From: Aradus depressus
Lineage: Eukaryota > Arthropoda > Insecta > Hemiptera > Aradidae
DNA length: 64,000 bases
Direction of reading: 5' to 3'
NCBI GenBank assembly: GCA_963662175.1
Contig: OY759216.1
Span: 44,347,087 to 44,411,086 of the forward strand
The notes under the pieces are model-generated. The model did not search any database and was not told the DNA's origin. It saw only the letters and a list, made by a program, of their open reading frames with translations. The translations under genes and the position numbers were made by a program. This document shows, piece by piece, positions 21,701-30,200 of the stretch (positions within the stretch are counted from its first letter, which is position 1; each line of letters starts with the position of its first letter).

Positions 21701-22375
21701 TGTATCAAAAAATAATTGTACCTACGTCTATCCACCTATCACTACAATATACAATTTTGAGAAAATTATTTCAAGAATTGAGTATAAAAATAATTGAGAT
21801 GTACTTACGTACTGGAGCCAGCCTTTCGCCTTCTCAAGACATCTCCTATTTTGCTGTTAGGGAGTGCCATCAGTTTTTCAGCACATTTTGACTGATATGA
21901 AATCTTACCGGCAATATAGCCCAAAAGAACCGCTCCAATAACTTTTGGAGTTGGGCCAAATTTAGCATTCGGTTGAAGGAATCCTAGAACAAAATTCATT
22001 CAATTGAAAAAAATTGTTATATTTAGAAAATCTTACAAAGAATACTGAACCAATGATGTTACAATGGAAGAAAAAAAAAAGTGGTACAGAAAAATGAGTC
22101 TAACCTGATTTGACCGCCATAAAAGTTCCTATACCGAGGACTGTTCCTAAAGGTAAACATCTTCGATAAAAAGATTCTTTGTTGCATTCTTCTAAAACTT
22201 TTAATTCTTCTTTAGAAAACCTAAAAGGCTAAAATTGAGAATGCATACAAAAATAATATAAATAAGCCAAGCCCATCCTGATACTACGATGTGTATGATA
22301 TTCAGACAATATACTGGGAATTCACTGTTTTTCAAAATATAATTGAGAACTTACGGTAGGTGGTGGCGGTTCCAT
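9746..22375 (-). CDS. OCIAD1: OCIA domain-containing protein 1 (asrij-like), 6 exons
   Basis: Minus-strand gene of 234 codons plus stop. Exons: 22355-22375, 22105-22228, 21809-21983, 19062-19210, 18265-18388 and 9746-9857; every junction is GT/AG and phases agree (0, 1, 2, 1, 2). Translation starts MEPPPPT. The OCIA domain spans about residues 8-107, with FSKEELKVLEECN, two hydrophobic segments (about 34-46 and 63-74) and KISYQSKCAEKL. An acidic linker follows, then TTYDELRRKNREEYEQ (about 176-191) and a C-terminus NIYGDIWEK, both closely recalling vertebrate OCIAD1 (245 aa) and Drosophila asrij. The family works on endosomal and mitochondrial membranes and affects JAK/STAT signalling. The last intron (8.4 kb) encloses a whole antisense P450 gene. 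Exon structure is my reconstruction; transcripts were not available. Confidence 0.9.
9933..10867. mobile_element. fold-back MITE with long inverted repeats, TTA duplication
   Basis: 935-bp element whose ends, CAAGGAGAGGATACAATGT and the near complement ACATCGTATCCTCTCCTTG, extend into about 200-250 bp of imperfect inverted repeat (shared ATAAGAAGACA, TTTTTCGTTATTTTTTT and AATATTTTCGTGTTGATTT). TTA sits immediately outside both ends (9930-9932 and 10868-10870), the target preference of PIF/Harbinger elements. No coding frame. It lies only 76 bp beyond the last OCIAD exon, inside the last intron. Confidence 0.75.
11036..11225 (+). repeat. family R fragment upstream of the P450
   Basis: Forward R fragment (TTCGTGTTAATGTATTCGTT; GATCGATTACGAAACTTCGC) ending about 300 bp before the P450 start codon, so it could lie in or next to the promoter. 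Confidence 0.6.
11529..16897 (+). CDS. CYP6: cytochrome P450, CYP6 family (CYP3 clan), complete
   Basis: Four exons, 11529-12429, 13979-14203, 15174-15419 and 16731-16897, give 512 codons plus stop. All introns are GT/AG and all three are phase 1. An N-terminal membrane anchor lies at about residues 11-28. P450 hallmarks: helix C WxxxR (W138, R142), I-helix AGYDTT (318-323), K-helix ETLR (376-379), PDRF (432-435) and haem loop FGDGPRICIG (449-458) with ligand Cys456. An intron just before this last glycine's completion is common in insect CYP6 genes. The length is normal and no key residue is missing. CYP6 enzymes are ER mono-oxygenases that oxidise plant toxins and insecticides; the substrate cannot be read from sequence. 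The start ACAATGG is a fair context and the only one preceding the anchor. The gene sits antisense within an OCIAD intron, and its own introns carry S, SINE, fold-back and R repeats. Confidence 0.95.
12482..13060 (-). repeat. family S repeat (P450 intron 1)
   Basis: Shares GATAGGACCAATACGATCAA followed by AATAATAGCGC and the AGAAGACAACTT region with copies at 34.1 and, in the other orientation, 63.5 kb. No coding frame. Confidence 0.55.
13075..13288 (-). mobile_element. tRNA-derived SINE, truncated (P450 intron 1)
   Basis: Reverse body copy (GTCATATCGTCTACAATCAG, CACCTAGGGTAGGCGACTTT). The tRNA-like head is missing. Confidence 0.8.
13290..13625 (+). repeat. family S fragment, opposite orientation
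   Basis: GTATTTCAGTTTTCTCTACA and TTCATAGCTACAATCG match the S copy at 63.7-63.96 kb. It lies inverted relative to the S fragment on the other side of the SINE. Confidence 0.5.
13705..13925. mobile_element. fold-back element with hammerhead-like core (P450 intron 1)
   Basis: Inverted-repeat element bounded by GAAATATTG / CAATATTT motifs. On the plus strand CTGAAGA (13837-13843), stem GGTA...TACC and GAAA (13861-13864), then GTACTCCC, form a good hammerhead catalytic core on paper. The mirrored left arm (13745-13790) has a decayed version. Near-identical architecture lies at 43.9-44.1 kb. Confidence 0.6.
14281..14722 (+). repeat. family R repeat (P450 intron 2)
   Basis: Near full-length forward copy: GTCAGTGAATCATCGGTTAT start, CCTTTGGGCGATTTGGCTGA middle, CGATTACATAACTTTCCCTA end followed by AGCTGGGAAAG. 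Confidence 0.75.
15440..15845 (+). repeat. hammerhead-like repeat (P450 intron 3)
   Basis: CTGATGA (15488-15494) is followed by the hairpin GGGACATAAGAACGTCCC and GGAACATCGTT. The CTGATGA part and helix II are intact; GAAAC has become GGAAC and the triplet reads GTT. Homologous along its length to the tandem repeats at 2.4-3.0 kb, ending ATTACCATGT then TTTAACGGAAAT. Confidence 0.55.
15856..16035 (-). mobile_element. tRNA-derived SINE with internal deletion (P450 intron 3)
   Basis: Reverse copy with both ends (TCATGCCCGGGC; CCACTGAGCTACCGGCG) but lacking about 150 bp of body and part of the tRNA-like B-box. Confidence 0.8.
16925..16942 (+). promoter_or_regulatory. CYP6: poly(A) signals of the P450 gene
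   Basis: AATAAA at 16925-16930 and 16937-16942, 28-45 bases after the stop codon. Confidence 0.65.
16960..17689. other. intronic sequence of OCIAD, no element recognised
   Basis: Between the P450 3' end and a PLE relic; no coding frame or repeat landmark recognised. Confidence 0.4.
17690..18025 (+). pseudogene. Penelope-like element relic (GIY-YIG region)
   Basis: Broken plus-strand reading. About 17731-17820 gives SEQIGNIFKKYGFKTPNMIN; a shifted frame at about 17838 gives SGVYQVEWESCNAV, the start of a GIY-YIG-type domain (SGVYxxxCxxCNAVYVG in active elements); a third frame at about 17940 gives STFAKRIYDMGHINES, matching the usual FAKHL...GH...NES tail. At least two frameshifts and a stop make it dead. 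PLEs encode a reverse transcriptase with this C-terminal endonuclease. Confidence 0.7.
18600..18795. mobile_element. MITE family P copy, degraded
   Basis: Shares TTACAGGACTTTCATAAACC, AGATCACTCTCTC and GAGAGTGACATTCTTA with the copy at 27.72-27.92 kb, which shows the inverted-repeat ends. Confidence 0.5.
18800..18990 (-). repeat. family R fragment
   Basis: Reverse fragment (ATGTAATGAATGTATCGACA followed by CAAAATTTAATATGATGATT). Confidence 0.6.
19795..19935 (+). pseudogene. LINE reverse-transcriptase tail relic (RTE-like)
   Basis: Plus strand reads WLEEDLRTMGVRRWRREAED and REEWRKIGAEAQVLQL before a stop, matching the extreme C-terminus typical of RTE-type LINE polyproteins (DLxxxGIRxWRxxAxDRxxWR). 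It lies in OCIAD intron 3. A second copy lies at 52690-52810. Confidence 0.65.
19936..20697. other. intronic stretch of OCIAD, no gene seen
   Basis: AT-rich sequence with poly-A and poly-T runs (20568-20580, 20675-20692); no recognised element. Confidence 0.4.
20698..20942 (-). repeat. family R repeat, truncated
   Basis: Reverse copy (TTTCAGCAGAATCGCCCAAA, ATGAATGTATTCAACACAAA, then a decayed GATTCAC end), directly joined to a SINE copy. Confidence 0.65.
20943..21095 (-). mobile_element. tRNA-derived SINE, truncated
   Basis: Reverse copy holding only the central body and the head (GGCCTCGGTCGAGTTTCGGA). The 3' half is missing. Confidence 0.75.
21096..21690. other. intronic stretch of OCIAD, no element recognised
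   Basis: Contains a short tandem AGAAAGTTAAAATGCTTAG (about 21205-21240), otherwise unremarkable. Confidence 0.4.
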
Positions 22376-22699
22376 TTTAACAAAATATTTAATGTTTCTT
22401 ACAACTCAAACACTGATTTACATTATTGAGGAAACCCACGAGAGGTTCTAGTCGTACAACGATCTCTGCAATCACCAACCCGAACTAATGGGCTCTGGTT
22501 TAATTTATATTTTTGATTAAATTCTAATTTTATACTGATAAATATTTTTAAGAACGAAAAAACATCCATTCCTTATAAGAAAAAAATAAGAAAATTATAT
22601 TGAATGCTGAATGTTATTTAATATCAGGAAAAAAAGTACATCAAAGCATAATTTACTCAAAATATGAGTTGCTTCATACACATCTGTACTGTTTTTCAT

Positions 22700-22741
22700 T
22701 TTATTCCCCCAGGAAGTGAAATATATTTATTAGTTCTTTCT
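22700..22741 (-). promoter_or_regulatory. poly(A) signals of the short OCIA paralogue
   Basis: AATAAA on the minus strand at 22736-22741 and 22700-22705, about 95-130 bases past the proposed stop codon. Their presence supports a transcript ending here rather than splicing into the next gene. Confidence 0.5.
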
Positions 22742-22833
22742 TTCTTGGCTGCACATTAACAAAACACTAGTAAAAAATATTCATTTTTTCGTAATATTAA
22801 TCTACAATTCAATTTGAAACAATTATGAATAAC

Positions 22834-23317
22834 TTACTCATTCATCTGTTTTCTTAACAATTCTCCCAACTCACTCCCAGGAAGATTCATCAATTTTTGA
22901 GCGCACTTTCCTTGATATGAAATATTTCCGACAACGTAGCCCAAAATAACAGCTAGAGTAACTTTAGGTATAGCACCCCATTTAGCGTTAGGTTTCCACC
23001 GTCCTAAAATAATATATATATACTTCTATAAAAACTACTAATTACATCCAATACACTACATGTAAAGATACTAAAGTTACCTGATTTAATGGCATAATAT
23101 GTTCCAACACCTAGCAATGTACTTAATGGGACACATCTCCGGTAAAACGCTTCTCTTCCGCACTCGGTTAAAACCTTTTCTTCTGCTTCTGAAAACCTAA
23201 TATTCTAAAAGTAAGATTAGGGAGTTCAAAAATAACGTAACAAAAAATTAAATAATTACAGCTCTTTACAAAAAGTGTGCTTACTTTTGGTAATGGTTGT
23301 TTTGGTATTTGTGGCAT
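22834..23317 (-). CDS. short OCIA-domain paralogue, 3 exons
   Basis: Minus-strand exons 23285-23317, 23081-23204 and 22834-23003 (GT/AG, phases 0 and 1) encode 108 aa. Exon 2 is the same length as its counterpart in the neighbouring OCIAD1 gene (124 nt) and both introns fall at the same positions and phases, showing tandem duplication. It starts MPQIPKQPLPK; the OCIA domain contains FSEAEEKVLTECGREAFYRR, KSGRWKPNAKWGAIPK and NISYQGKCAQKL. It ends RKQMNE. The stop TAA lies within GAGTAAGT, which resembles the splice donor used at this point in OCIAD1, so the C-terminal half (acidic linker, TYDELRR and GDIWE motifs) is absent. Vertebrate OCIAD2 is likewise a shorter paralogue, but orthology is not implied. 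An alternative is splicing from that donor into downstream exons. Confidence 0.85.
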
Positions 23318-23648
23318 TTTGAAATGCCTGATTTTGATATTGTGAGTGAGAGGGAAAAAAGTGTAACTAAAATTTCATTTTGTGTAAAAAGGTTAGAATA
23401 AAATGTACATTATTATTATTCTTGACAGATGACTTATAAAACTAATTTATAACTATATTTATTTTCCAGCAACTGCACTGATGAAGGGAAAATGTTATTG
23501 CCCAAATAGCTTATAATCAGAAAATTGATGTTTAGAATATACAGTTCGAAAATGTTAAACAAAATTTTTTAAATCTTTTCTGAAAATGTTTATCGCATGA
23601 TGAACGCTGAATCTGTACAAAATGTTATTTATATAACCTGAAGAGATG

Positions 23649-23972
23649 GCGCCGGTAGCTCAGTGGTATGCATGCTTGTCTTCTGAGCTCAAGATCGTGG
23701 GTTCGAAACCCGACCGGAGGCCCTTAGTTTATTTTATCTGGGAGGTAAAATTAACTTAAGCACGCCGTCCTTCGGATGGGACGTTAGGTGATGGTCCCGA
23801 GCCTGTACGGGTCAGGTACTCGTTAAAGACTCCTGCCCTAGGTGAATAAAAAAAAAAAAATTTAGGGTAGGCAAAATTTAGGACTCCCACAGTAGAGTCG
23901 GGCTCATGTCCATCAGATTGACAAAAGAGCGCTCTAGTAGTAGGCCTAAAAAGTAGGTATAAAACCTAACCA
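23649..23972 (+). mobile_element. tRNA-derived SINE, nearly full length
   Basis: Forward copy with intact A-box (TAGCTCAGTGGTATGC) and B-box (GTGGGTTCGAAACCC). The tail ends AAACCTAACC. Confidence 0.9.
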
Positions 23973-24039
23973 ATAACCTCAAGATTGAAATTAATAGCGT
24001 TTTACTTGAAAACTGCTGGTCCATTAGAGGTTCACATTG

Positions 24040-24275
24040 TAGTTAGTTACTTATAGTGGCTCATGTAAGGCATTTAACTATAAGGTCGTAGCGCCTACTA
24101 CCAGAGCGTTCTTTCTTGGACATGAGCCCAACTCCATTGTGAGAGTCCTAAATTTTGCCTACTCAGGTTTAGTTACCTAAGGTTATTCGACAGGTAGCTG
24201 ACATCGCACAGGTTCAGGACCATCGCTTAACATCCCACTCGAAGGACGGCGTGCTCAAGGTTTTTTTTCTTACTT
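24040..24275 (-). mobile_element. tRNA-derived SINE, head lost
   Basis: Reverse copy with diverged body (TACTACCAGAGCGTTCTTTC; CAGGACCATCGCTTAACATC), about 70 bp from the preceding copy and facing it tail to tail. Confidence 0.8.
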
Positions 24276-24834
24276 TTCCGATAAAAACCCTAGACCTTGA
24301 CCATATCTTACTAAAGGAGGTATATGGTCGAAATTGAAAACTGAACTATTAGGTAGATTAATTTATATACTTAGTTACATAATTTATATAGCACAAGGGT
24401 GCGCTTGTAATGGTGCAATATCGCGCTGTCTAAGGTGGAGGAGCTCGGGATTAAGGGTTTACAGAGGGACTGGGAGCGGCCATCGGCGGAACAACCTGGT
24501 TGTTTGTTCATCTTAAAGAATAGAGCTTAGAGTTAAAGTCGCCGTGACCTCATAATATTTAGGACATCCAATGATCAGGATGTTCCCATGTTGAGTCGAG
24601 GCGGAAGCTGACTACCTAAGACTAGGTAATTGAAAACTGTAACAAAAGCCTTAAGCTTGTTTAGCCAAACTAGGACATTGAAATCAAAAATCTTTTCAAA
24701 TAATTATAATTTTCCAATACTACGTTCACGCAAGTGACACAAACAACAAACCAGAGTAGGTATCCAGTTCGGAAAACACTCCGATACTGCTTCTAAGTTG
24801 CGAAATGCGGACATATTGTGGAAACACATAATAT

Positions 24835-25620
24835 TCTATCTATAAAATCTAATGTCTGTATGTTTGTGTTTAATAGACTCCTAAACTTCGATCCGATTTT
24901 GTTCTTATGTCGTCGAGTCACCGAGAAGGTTTAGAACATAGTTTTATCCCACCCTTAACCCCCACGCATCCACCTGGGGCCTAAGTATAAATGTAGTGCT
25001 AGCTCATTAACGGATGGTTGGATTGTCATGGAATTTCACATGTAGTATTCTTGAAAGCTAAATTGAAAAATGGGATGTGAGACGTCTCAAAATTGTCAAC
25101 GGGAGGGGGGCTAAGCATAAAAATAGTGCTAACTCATTGACGGATAATCGGATTGTCATCAAATTTCCCATGTAGTAGTTTCAAAAGCAAAATTTAAAAA
25201 TTGGCTGTGACGTCTCAACGTTTTGGACATGAGGGGCGGAGGTGCATTAATGCTGAAGGAATTTCACATGTAGCTTTCTAATTTTAAAAGGGTTGGTTTC
25301 CTAAGCATGTATACCTAGGAGGTCCAAAGTTCCTAACTATGTACTAGCTGTGATCCCCAGTGGTCCTAAGAACTTACTAGCTATGGGTTCCGCCGTTGCA
25401 AGGCAAATACTAACTGTGGTGCCCCGCATTCCTAACTACGTACTACTACTAGACTAGGATGTCCAGCGATGCTAAGTATTTACTGCCTGTGGTTTCCGCC
25501 ATTGAAAGGAGCATACTAGCTGTGGTGCCCAGGGGTCCTAAACACAGAATTGAATAGGATTCGGATGAGAGATATAAGGAGAAAAGTCAATGTTCCCCGG
25601 GCAACGCCGGGTATTACTAG
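24835..25620 (+). mobile_element. Helitron-like element (putative)
   Basis: The 3' end shows a GC-rich hairpin (CCCGG-GCAACG-CCGGG, 25596-25611) and CTAG (25617-25620) followed by T, the structure of Helitron 3' termini. The 5' side starts near TCTATCTATAAAATC at 24835, though the preceding base is T, not the expected A. Inside are imperfect repeats of the type TACTAGCTGTGGT...CCTAA (about 25310-25560). No helicase frame, so non-autonomous if correct. Confidence 0.55.
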
Positions 25621-25624
25621 TAAA

Positions 25625-25950
25625 TAAATACTTCTTTTTTGAAAGATTGTCTACTACCGGTTTCGGCATTGTACCATCCTCAGGTTTAGTTATAAACTAA
25701 GATAAGGTTTGCTGAGTGCTAACCATTCTTATATGTAAATCAGGTTGGTAAAGAAGGAGTTGGGATTTCAATTAGATCAAATTATTAAATTCTTAACTGT
25801 AAAGCCATAAGAATTGTCTAGTTGAAATTCCACCCCTTTCCTACCCGATTTACCCATAAGAACGGATCCAATTCATCAAACTTATCTTAGTTTATAACTA
25901 AACCGGACTAGCGGCGTACCACCGAAACGGTAGTTTATGTACAATTTTTT
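25625..25950. mobile_element. fold-back element with hammerhead-like core
   Basis: Imperfect palindrome. On the minus strand CTGAGGA (25677-25683), GGT...GCC stem and GAAAC (to about 25660) form a hammerhead-like core. The mirrored plus-strand arm keeps CCACCGAAACGG (about 25920) but has lost CTGANGA. Confidence 0.5.
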
Positions 25951-26199
25951 TCTTTTCTCTGAATGTTTGTTTTAATTGCGGTTTATGGAGAATATCCTTG
26001 ATTTAAGACTGTTAAACAATTTTTATTTTTTATTTTTTAATAAACAAAAATTTGGATAATGTCCAAAAAAATAAAAATCGGAGATATTTCAGGAAAATGT
26101 TTTTTGAGATATTTCCCAACTTTTAGTAACAAAGATAGTCGAAAAAAAAAATGTTTTCTTAACGAACATTAATAAAAAATGTATTTTTAAAAAAGTTGA

Positions 26200-26760
26200 T
26201 TTTCAAAACCACCTAAGTCCAATATTTTTATTTTCAAAACCCTGCTAAGTCCAAGAATTCATTTCTAAAATGAAGTCCACATATTATGATGAAAAGTATT
26301 GAATCTAGTAAGGTAAATCTACCCACTTTAAGGATTTAATCTTATGATCAAATCTTATAAAATCATATGAAAAATGTTAAGTTTTCTTAATTTGAAACCA
26401 AATTGTTAAAATATAATGATTCGTCTATTGTAGAAATCAAAATAAATACTTTTTTTTCTACAAAATTGAATAAATTCTTATTTTATTTTCAAACCCGGCT
26501 AAGTCCATTTATTTATTCTGGAAAGTGCTAAGTCCAAGTTGTTTATTTTCAAAACCGGCTAAGTCCAAACATTTTTTTTCGTTTTCTTTGTGTATTCACC
26601 TACAAAAAGTAGCCGGTCTACATAAATTAAATGTTATTTCCATCAGCAATACGCCAAATATAGTGTTTTCTATTTTTTTGAATATTCATGCACCTGGAGA
26701 GTTATTTGTTGTTTTATCAAAATTTACAAAAGTGGACTTAACCCGTTTTGAAACTAAGCT
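26200..26760. repeat. dispersed array of TTTTCAAAACCGGCTAAGTCCA motifs
   Basis: A roughly 22-bp motif (ending GGCTAAGTCCA) occurs at about 26200, 26231, 26486, 26519 and 26545, and in inverted form at 26731-26753 (TGGACTTAACCCGTTTTGAA). Spacing is irregular. The inverted last copy hints at a palindromic element. No function known to me. Confidence 0.6.
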
Positions 26761-26889
26761 TCATATGTATATTGTGGAGACCTAAGGCCAACCTTTGTTA
26801 GATTACAAACAACCTTAGTCAAGTTTGTTTTATTGATATTCAACATTTTCTGCAGAGATATTGTGAAATACTTAATAAAAAATAAAGAA

Positions 26890-27062
26890 AAATGTAATTT
26901 TTTTAAAATATTTCACATAATATATGGCGTACTTTTGGTATTTCTACCATCTTCAGACATAACTTAACAAATAAAACACAACAAACAAGAATAAATAAAC
27001 AGTATGACTATATATTTTGTGAAATAGACAATATTTTTAAAAAACATACGATTTTCTCTATT
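26890..27062. mobile_element. fold-back element copy with hammerhead-like core
   Basis: Minus strand: CTGAAGA (26950-26956), GGTAGAAATACC hairpin, then AAAA in place of GAAA (26933-26936). Bounded by AAATATTTCAC and GTGAAATAGACAATATTTTT. Confidence 0.5.
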
Positions 27063-27074
27063 TTTTTAAGTGTA

Positions 27075-27080
27075 TTTATT
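27075..27080 (-). promoter_or_regulatory. BLOC1S4: poly(A) signal of the BLOC1S4 gene
   Basis: AATAAA on the minus strand about 155 bases beyond the stop codon. Confidence 0.4.
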
Positions 27081-27232
27081 TATTGCCACACAGCCTTGTA
27101 TGGAGAGCAATTTGCAAAAAAATTATATTCTCTTAAAATAATTTAAAAAGAAAATTGTATTTCTTGAGTAACAAGATTAATTACTCTATATAAAAAAATA
27201 AATTATTATTCTAGTTGGAAATTCTTCTTCAT

Positions 27233-30200
27233 CTAATGTTCTTCATCCGGGTTCACAATGTCATTAGGGGAAGGGAAAAAATCTTTAGTTTTGTATAATT
27301 CTGGAAATCGAATCCCTGGTTGATTGGTTCTGGCTCCTCGAGATGTCATTGGCACAGTATTAGATCTTTTCTAAAACAACAAAAAAGGAAGAATAAAATA
27401 AAATAACTTATTTGTCTAAGTTTCATTTGTAATACAAAGATGGCTGATGTAGTGAGAAGTTATTATTTCACTGGTTGCAAAATAAAAATATAGAGTCTGT
27501 TTTTGCAGATTATATGCTCGCCAGCCTTCGAGGTTGCCCTCATCATCAGGCTGTCTAATAAAACATTTTTAAACACGCAACAAGTTGTGACTCAAATAAG
27601 GAACAGGAATAACGTATCAGGAATATCCACATCCGTGAATTTTTAATTTTTTGAATATTTCTTGGAGAGTTTTATTCTATTTATTAATTTTCTTTTTAAA
27701 CTATTATATTATTAATATATGTGATTTGGCCATTACAGGACTTTCTTATACCAACCATAGTTACAGATCACTCTCTCTCCATCTCTCCCTTCTCAAAATC
27801 ATTTCATACTGGCATTACTGTGCATGAAAGTACTTTCATATGAAAGTAATGGGTTGGAATCGTATTTTTTTGTTCCATTGCAAGAGAGTGACATTCTTTA
27901 CCTGTAATGGACATATCACTTATATTTAATTTTTTTATCGATTTACACAATGGCTTTTGAATCCTGATACTAAACTTGTGTCGATACAGCAACTATTGGG
28001 ATTTTTAGTCAAACCCGCTTCTTCGGTCCCCCTTACCTTCGGCCAATTCCGTTGAAAATTAGCAGGTGTCGTCGTCGGGTTTTGATTTTATATATACAAT
28101 ATCATGACGATTCATTCACTACATCATTCATTACAATGGCACTTATTTGAGTTTTTGTTTTAAGCCCACCTTAATCCCCCCATTTCTTTGGGCCGATTTG
28201 GCTGAAAATCTCTGGTTCTGAATACACATAAAATTCGTGTCGATACATTCATCCTATCGGGAGTGATCGTGTTCATATACACAAACTTTCATTTTTGGAA
28301 TCAGGGGTTTGGAAACATGTAATTCCGGTGAAAACTCTACATCGAATTTTTGGCCGATTACATAACTTCCCATATACTTAGTTTAGCTGGGGAAGTAATA
28401 GTAAGTAAAGATGAGACCTGAAAAAATAATAATAATAAAACTTACAAAAAAAGGTCGAAAAATATTTAACAATTTGCCTTCGGTTGAAAATCCAAGTTCA
28501 GCCTCAGCTTTATTAACAATTTCTTCCATTTTATTGACATCTTTCTTCACTTTGGTGACAAGATACTCAAGTCTCTCAACTTTATCAAAGAGTAAATTAA
28601 GTTCATCCTTTTTGCTATGAAGAGATACTAATACTTCTCTGTCTAAGTTTGTGCGAACCTAAAAACAGTAAGAAAATAATGTAATGTCAGATACTAGAAT
28701 TCCCCTTAAACACCAGTGTTTCTCATTGGACTTTCAGCTTCTGCTTGAACCGATTAATATAAATGTTCCGTCTCAGAAACTCGGGTATCTCGCATCTTGC
28801 TCCCTTCGCTAGTATTCCCATTATATATATATATATTTTCATTATAGAGAGAGAGAATCAAATAAAAGAATAGAAAGGAAGGAAGAAATAATTATAACAA
28901 TACTTACACAAAATAATTTAACGTGAAATTCTGAAATGGAGGTAATATTTAAACAATTAATAATTGGAAAATGAATAACTGTAAATAATAAAAACAAAGC
29001 TACTAGTTGAATTTAGACTAAGAGGAAAAATATAGATAGAATCATATAGAGAACATGAATTGAGACATGATACAGCCAAATTATTAATAATTGTAATAAT
29101 AACATAAATACTAGATATAGTATTTATGTTATTATTATATACATACATATATATAGTATTTAGATATGTTATTGTTACAATTATTATTAATTTGTCTGTT
29201 TCATGTCTCAATTCATGTTCTCTTTATAATTCTATCTATATTTTTCCTCTTAGTCTAAATTAATTTACTATTTATGTTTTTATTATTTATAGTAATCATT
29301 TTTCCAATTACTAATTTTATAAATATTATCTCCATTTTAGAATTTCACTTTTTATATTATAATCAGTTATGATATTAGTACCATTTTAGTTTCTCTTATT
29401 ATATATATTTCATTTTTTTTATTTTCTTCTCCTGAAAGCTGTCTTATTTATTTATTTCTTATTATAATGTATTGCATCATTGTATTCTCATTGTATCAAA
29501 ATTATAAATGTGTATTGTTTGAACTATTAATGTAAACATATTTTTATGCACTTATTTTTATTTTTTCGTTAGTAAATTTATTTAAATAAGTATACTTCAC
29601 AAATTGTATATTGGGCTCAGTCTCGTCAATAAAATCTATTATTATTTCATAATACCATATCTAAACCAGCGGCAAACTCCTCAAGGCGTATCGAGGTTTC
29701 ATCTATTGATTCTTCAACACTTTTCACCTATAAACAGAAAAAAAAAAAAATAATAAAAGTATTATTGTCTAACATGTAGAATTTTGTTTTAAGGAGGAAA
29801 GTTAAAAATTACGTAACGATGTTCTGTCAAAAATTGTAGATTTCTTAATGAAATTTGTACCACATCGCCTATATTCCACCGCGAGAGACAGTTATAAATT
29901 AATCTGTCTCTCGCGGTGGAATATAGGCGATGTGGTACAAATTTCATTAAGAAATCTACAATTTTTGACAGTATAAACAGTTATAAATTAATCTGTTTGA
30001 CAACGCTTGGCCGAGGTAGTCCCTTACTGTATAACCCGTCTCAATATAGTTTCTCAGGTGTTTCCACACTAAATATATTTTCATTTCACACATTTGTGTC
30101 CACAATGAGTCTATTAATTGCCTCTTGAATCTAAGGATACTCATAGATCTTTGGTTCATACTCACTAAAAAAGGGACGTGGAAGTGTCCCGAAGAATTGC

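Noticed and set aside
23649..23720. tRNA gene candidates (A- and B-box motifs at 23.65, 33.33, 47.91, 49.26 kb and others)
   Set aside because: Every copy continues into the same 270-bp body and several have target duplications, so these are SINE heads and not functional tRNA genes.
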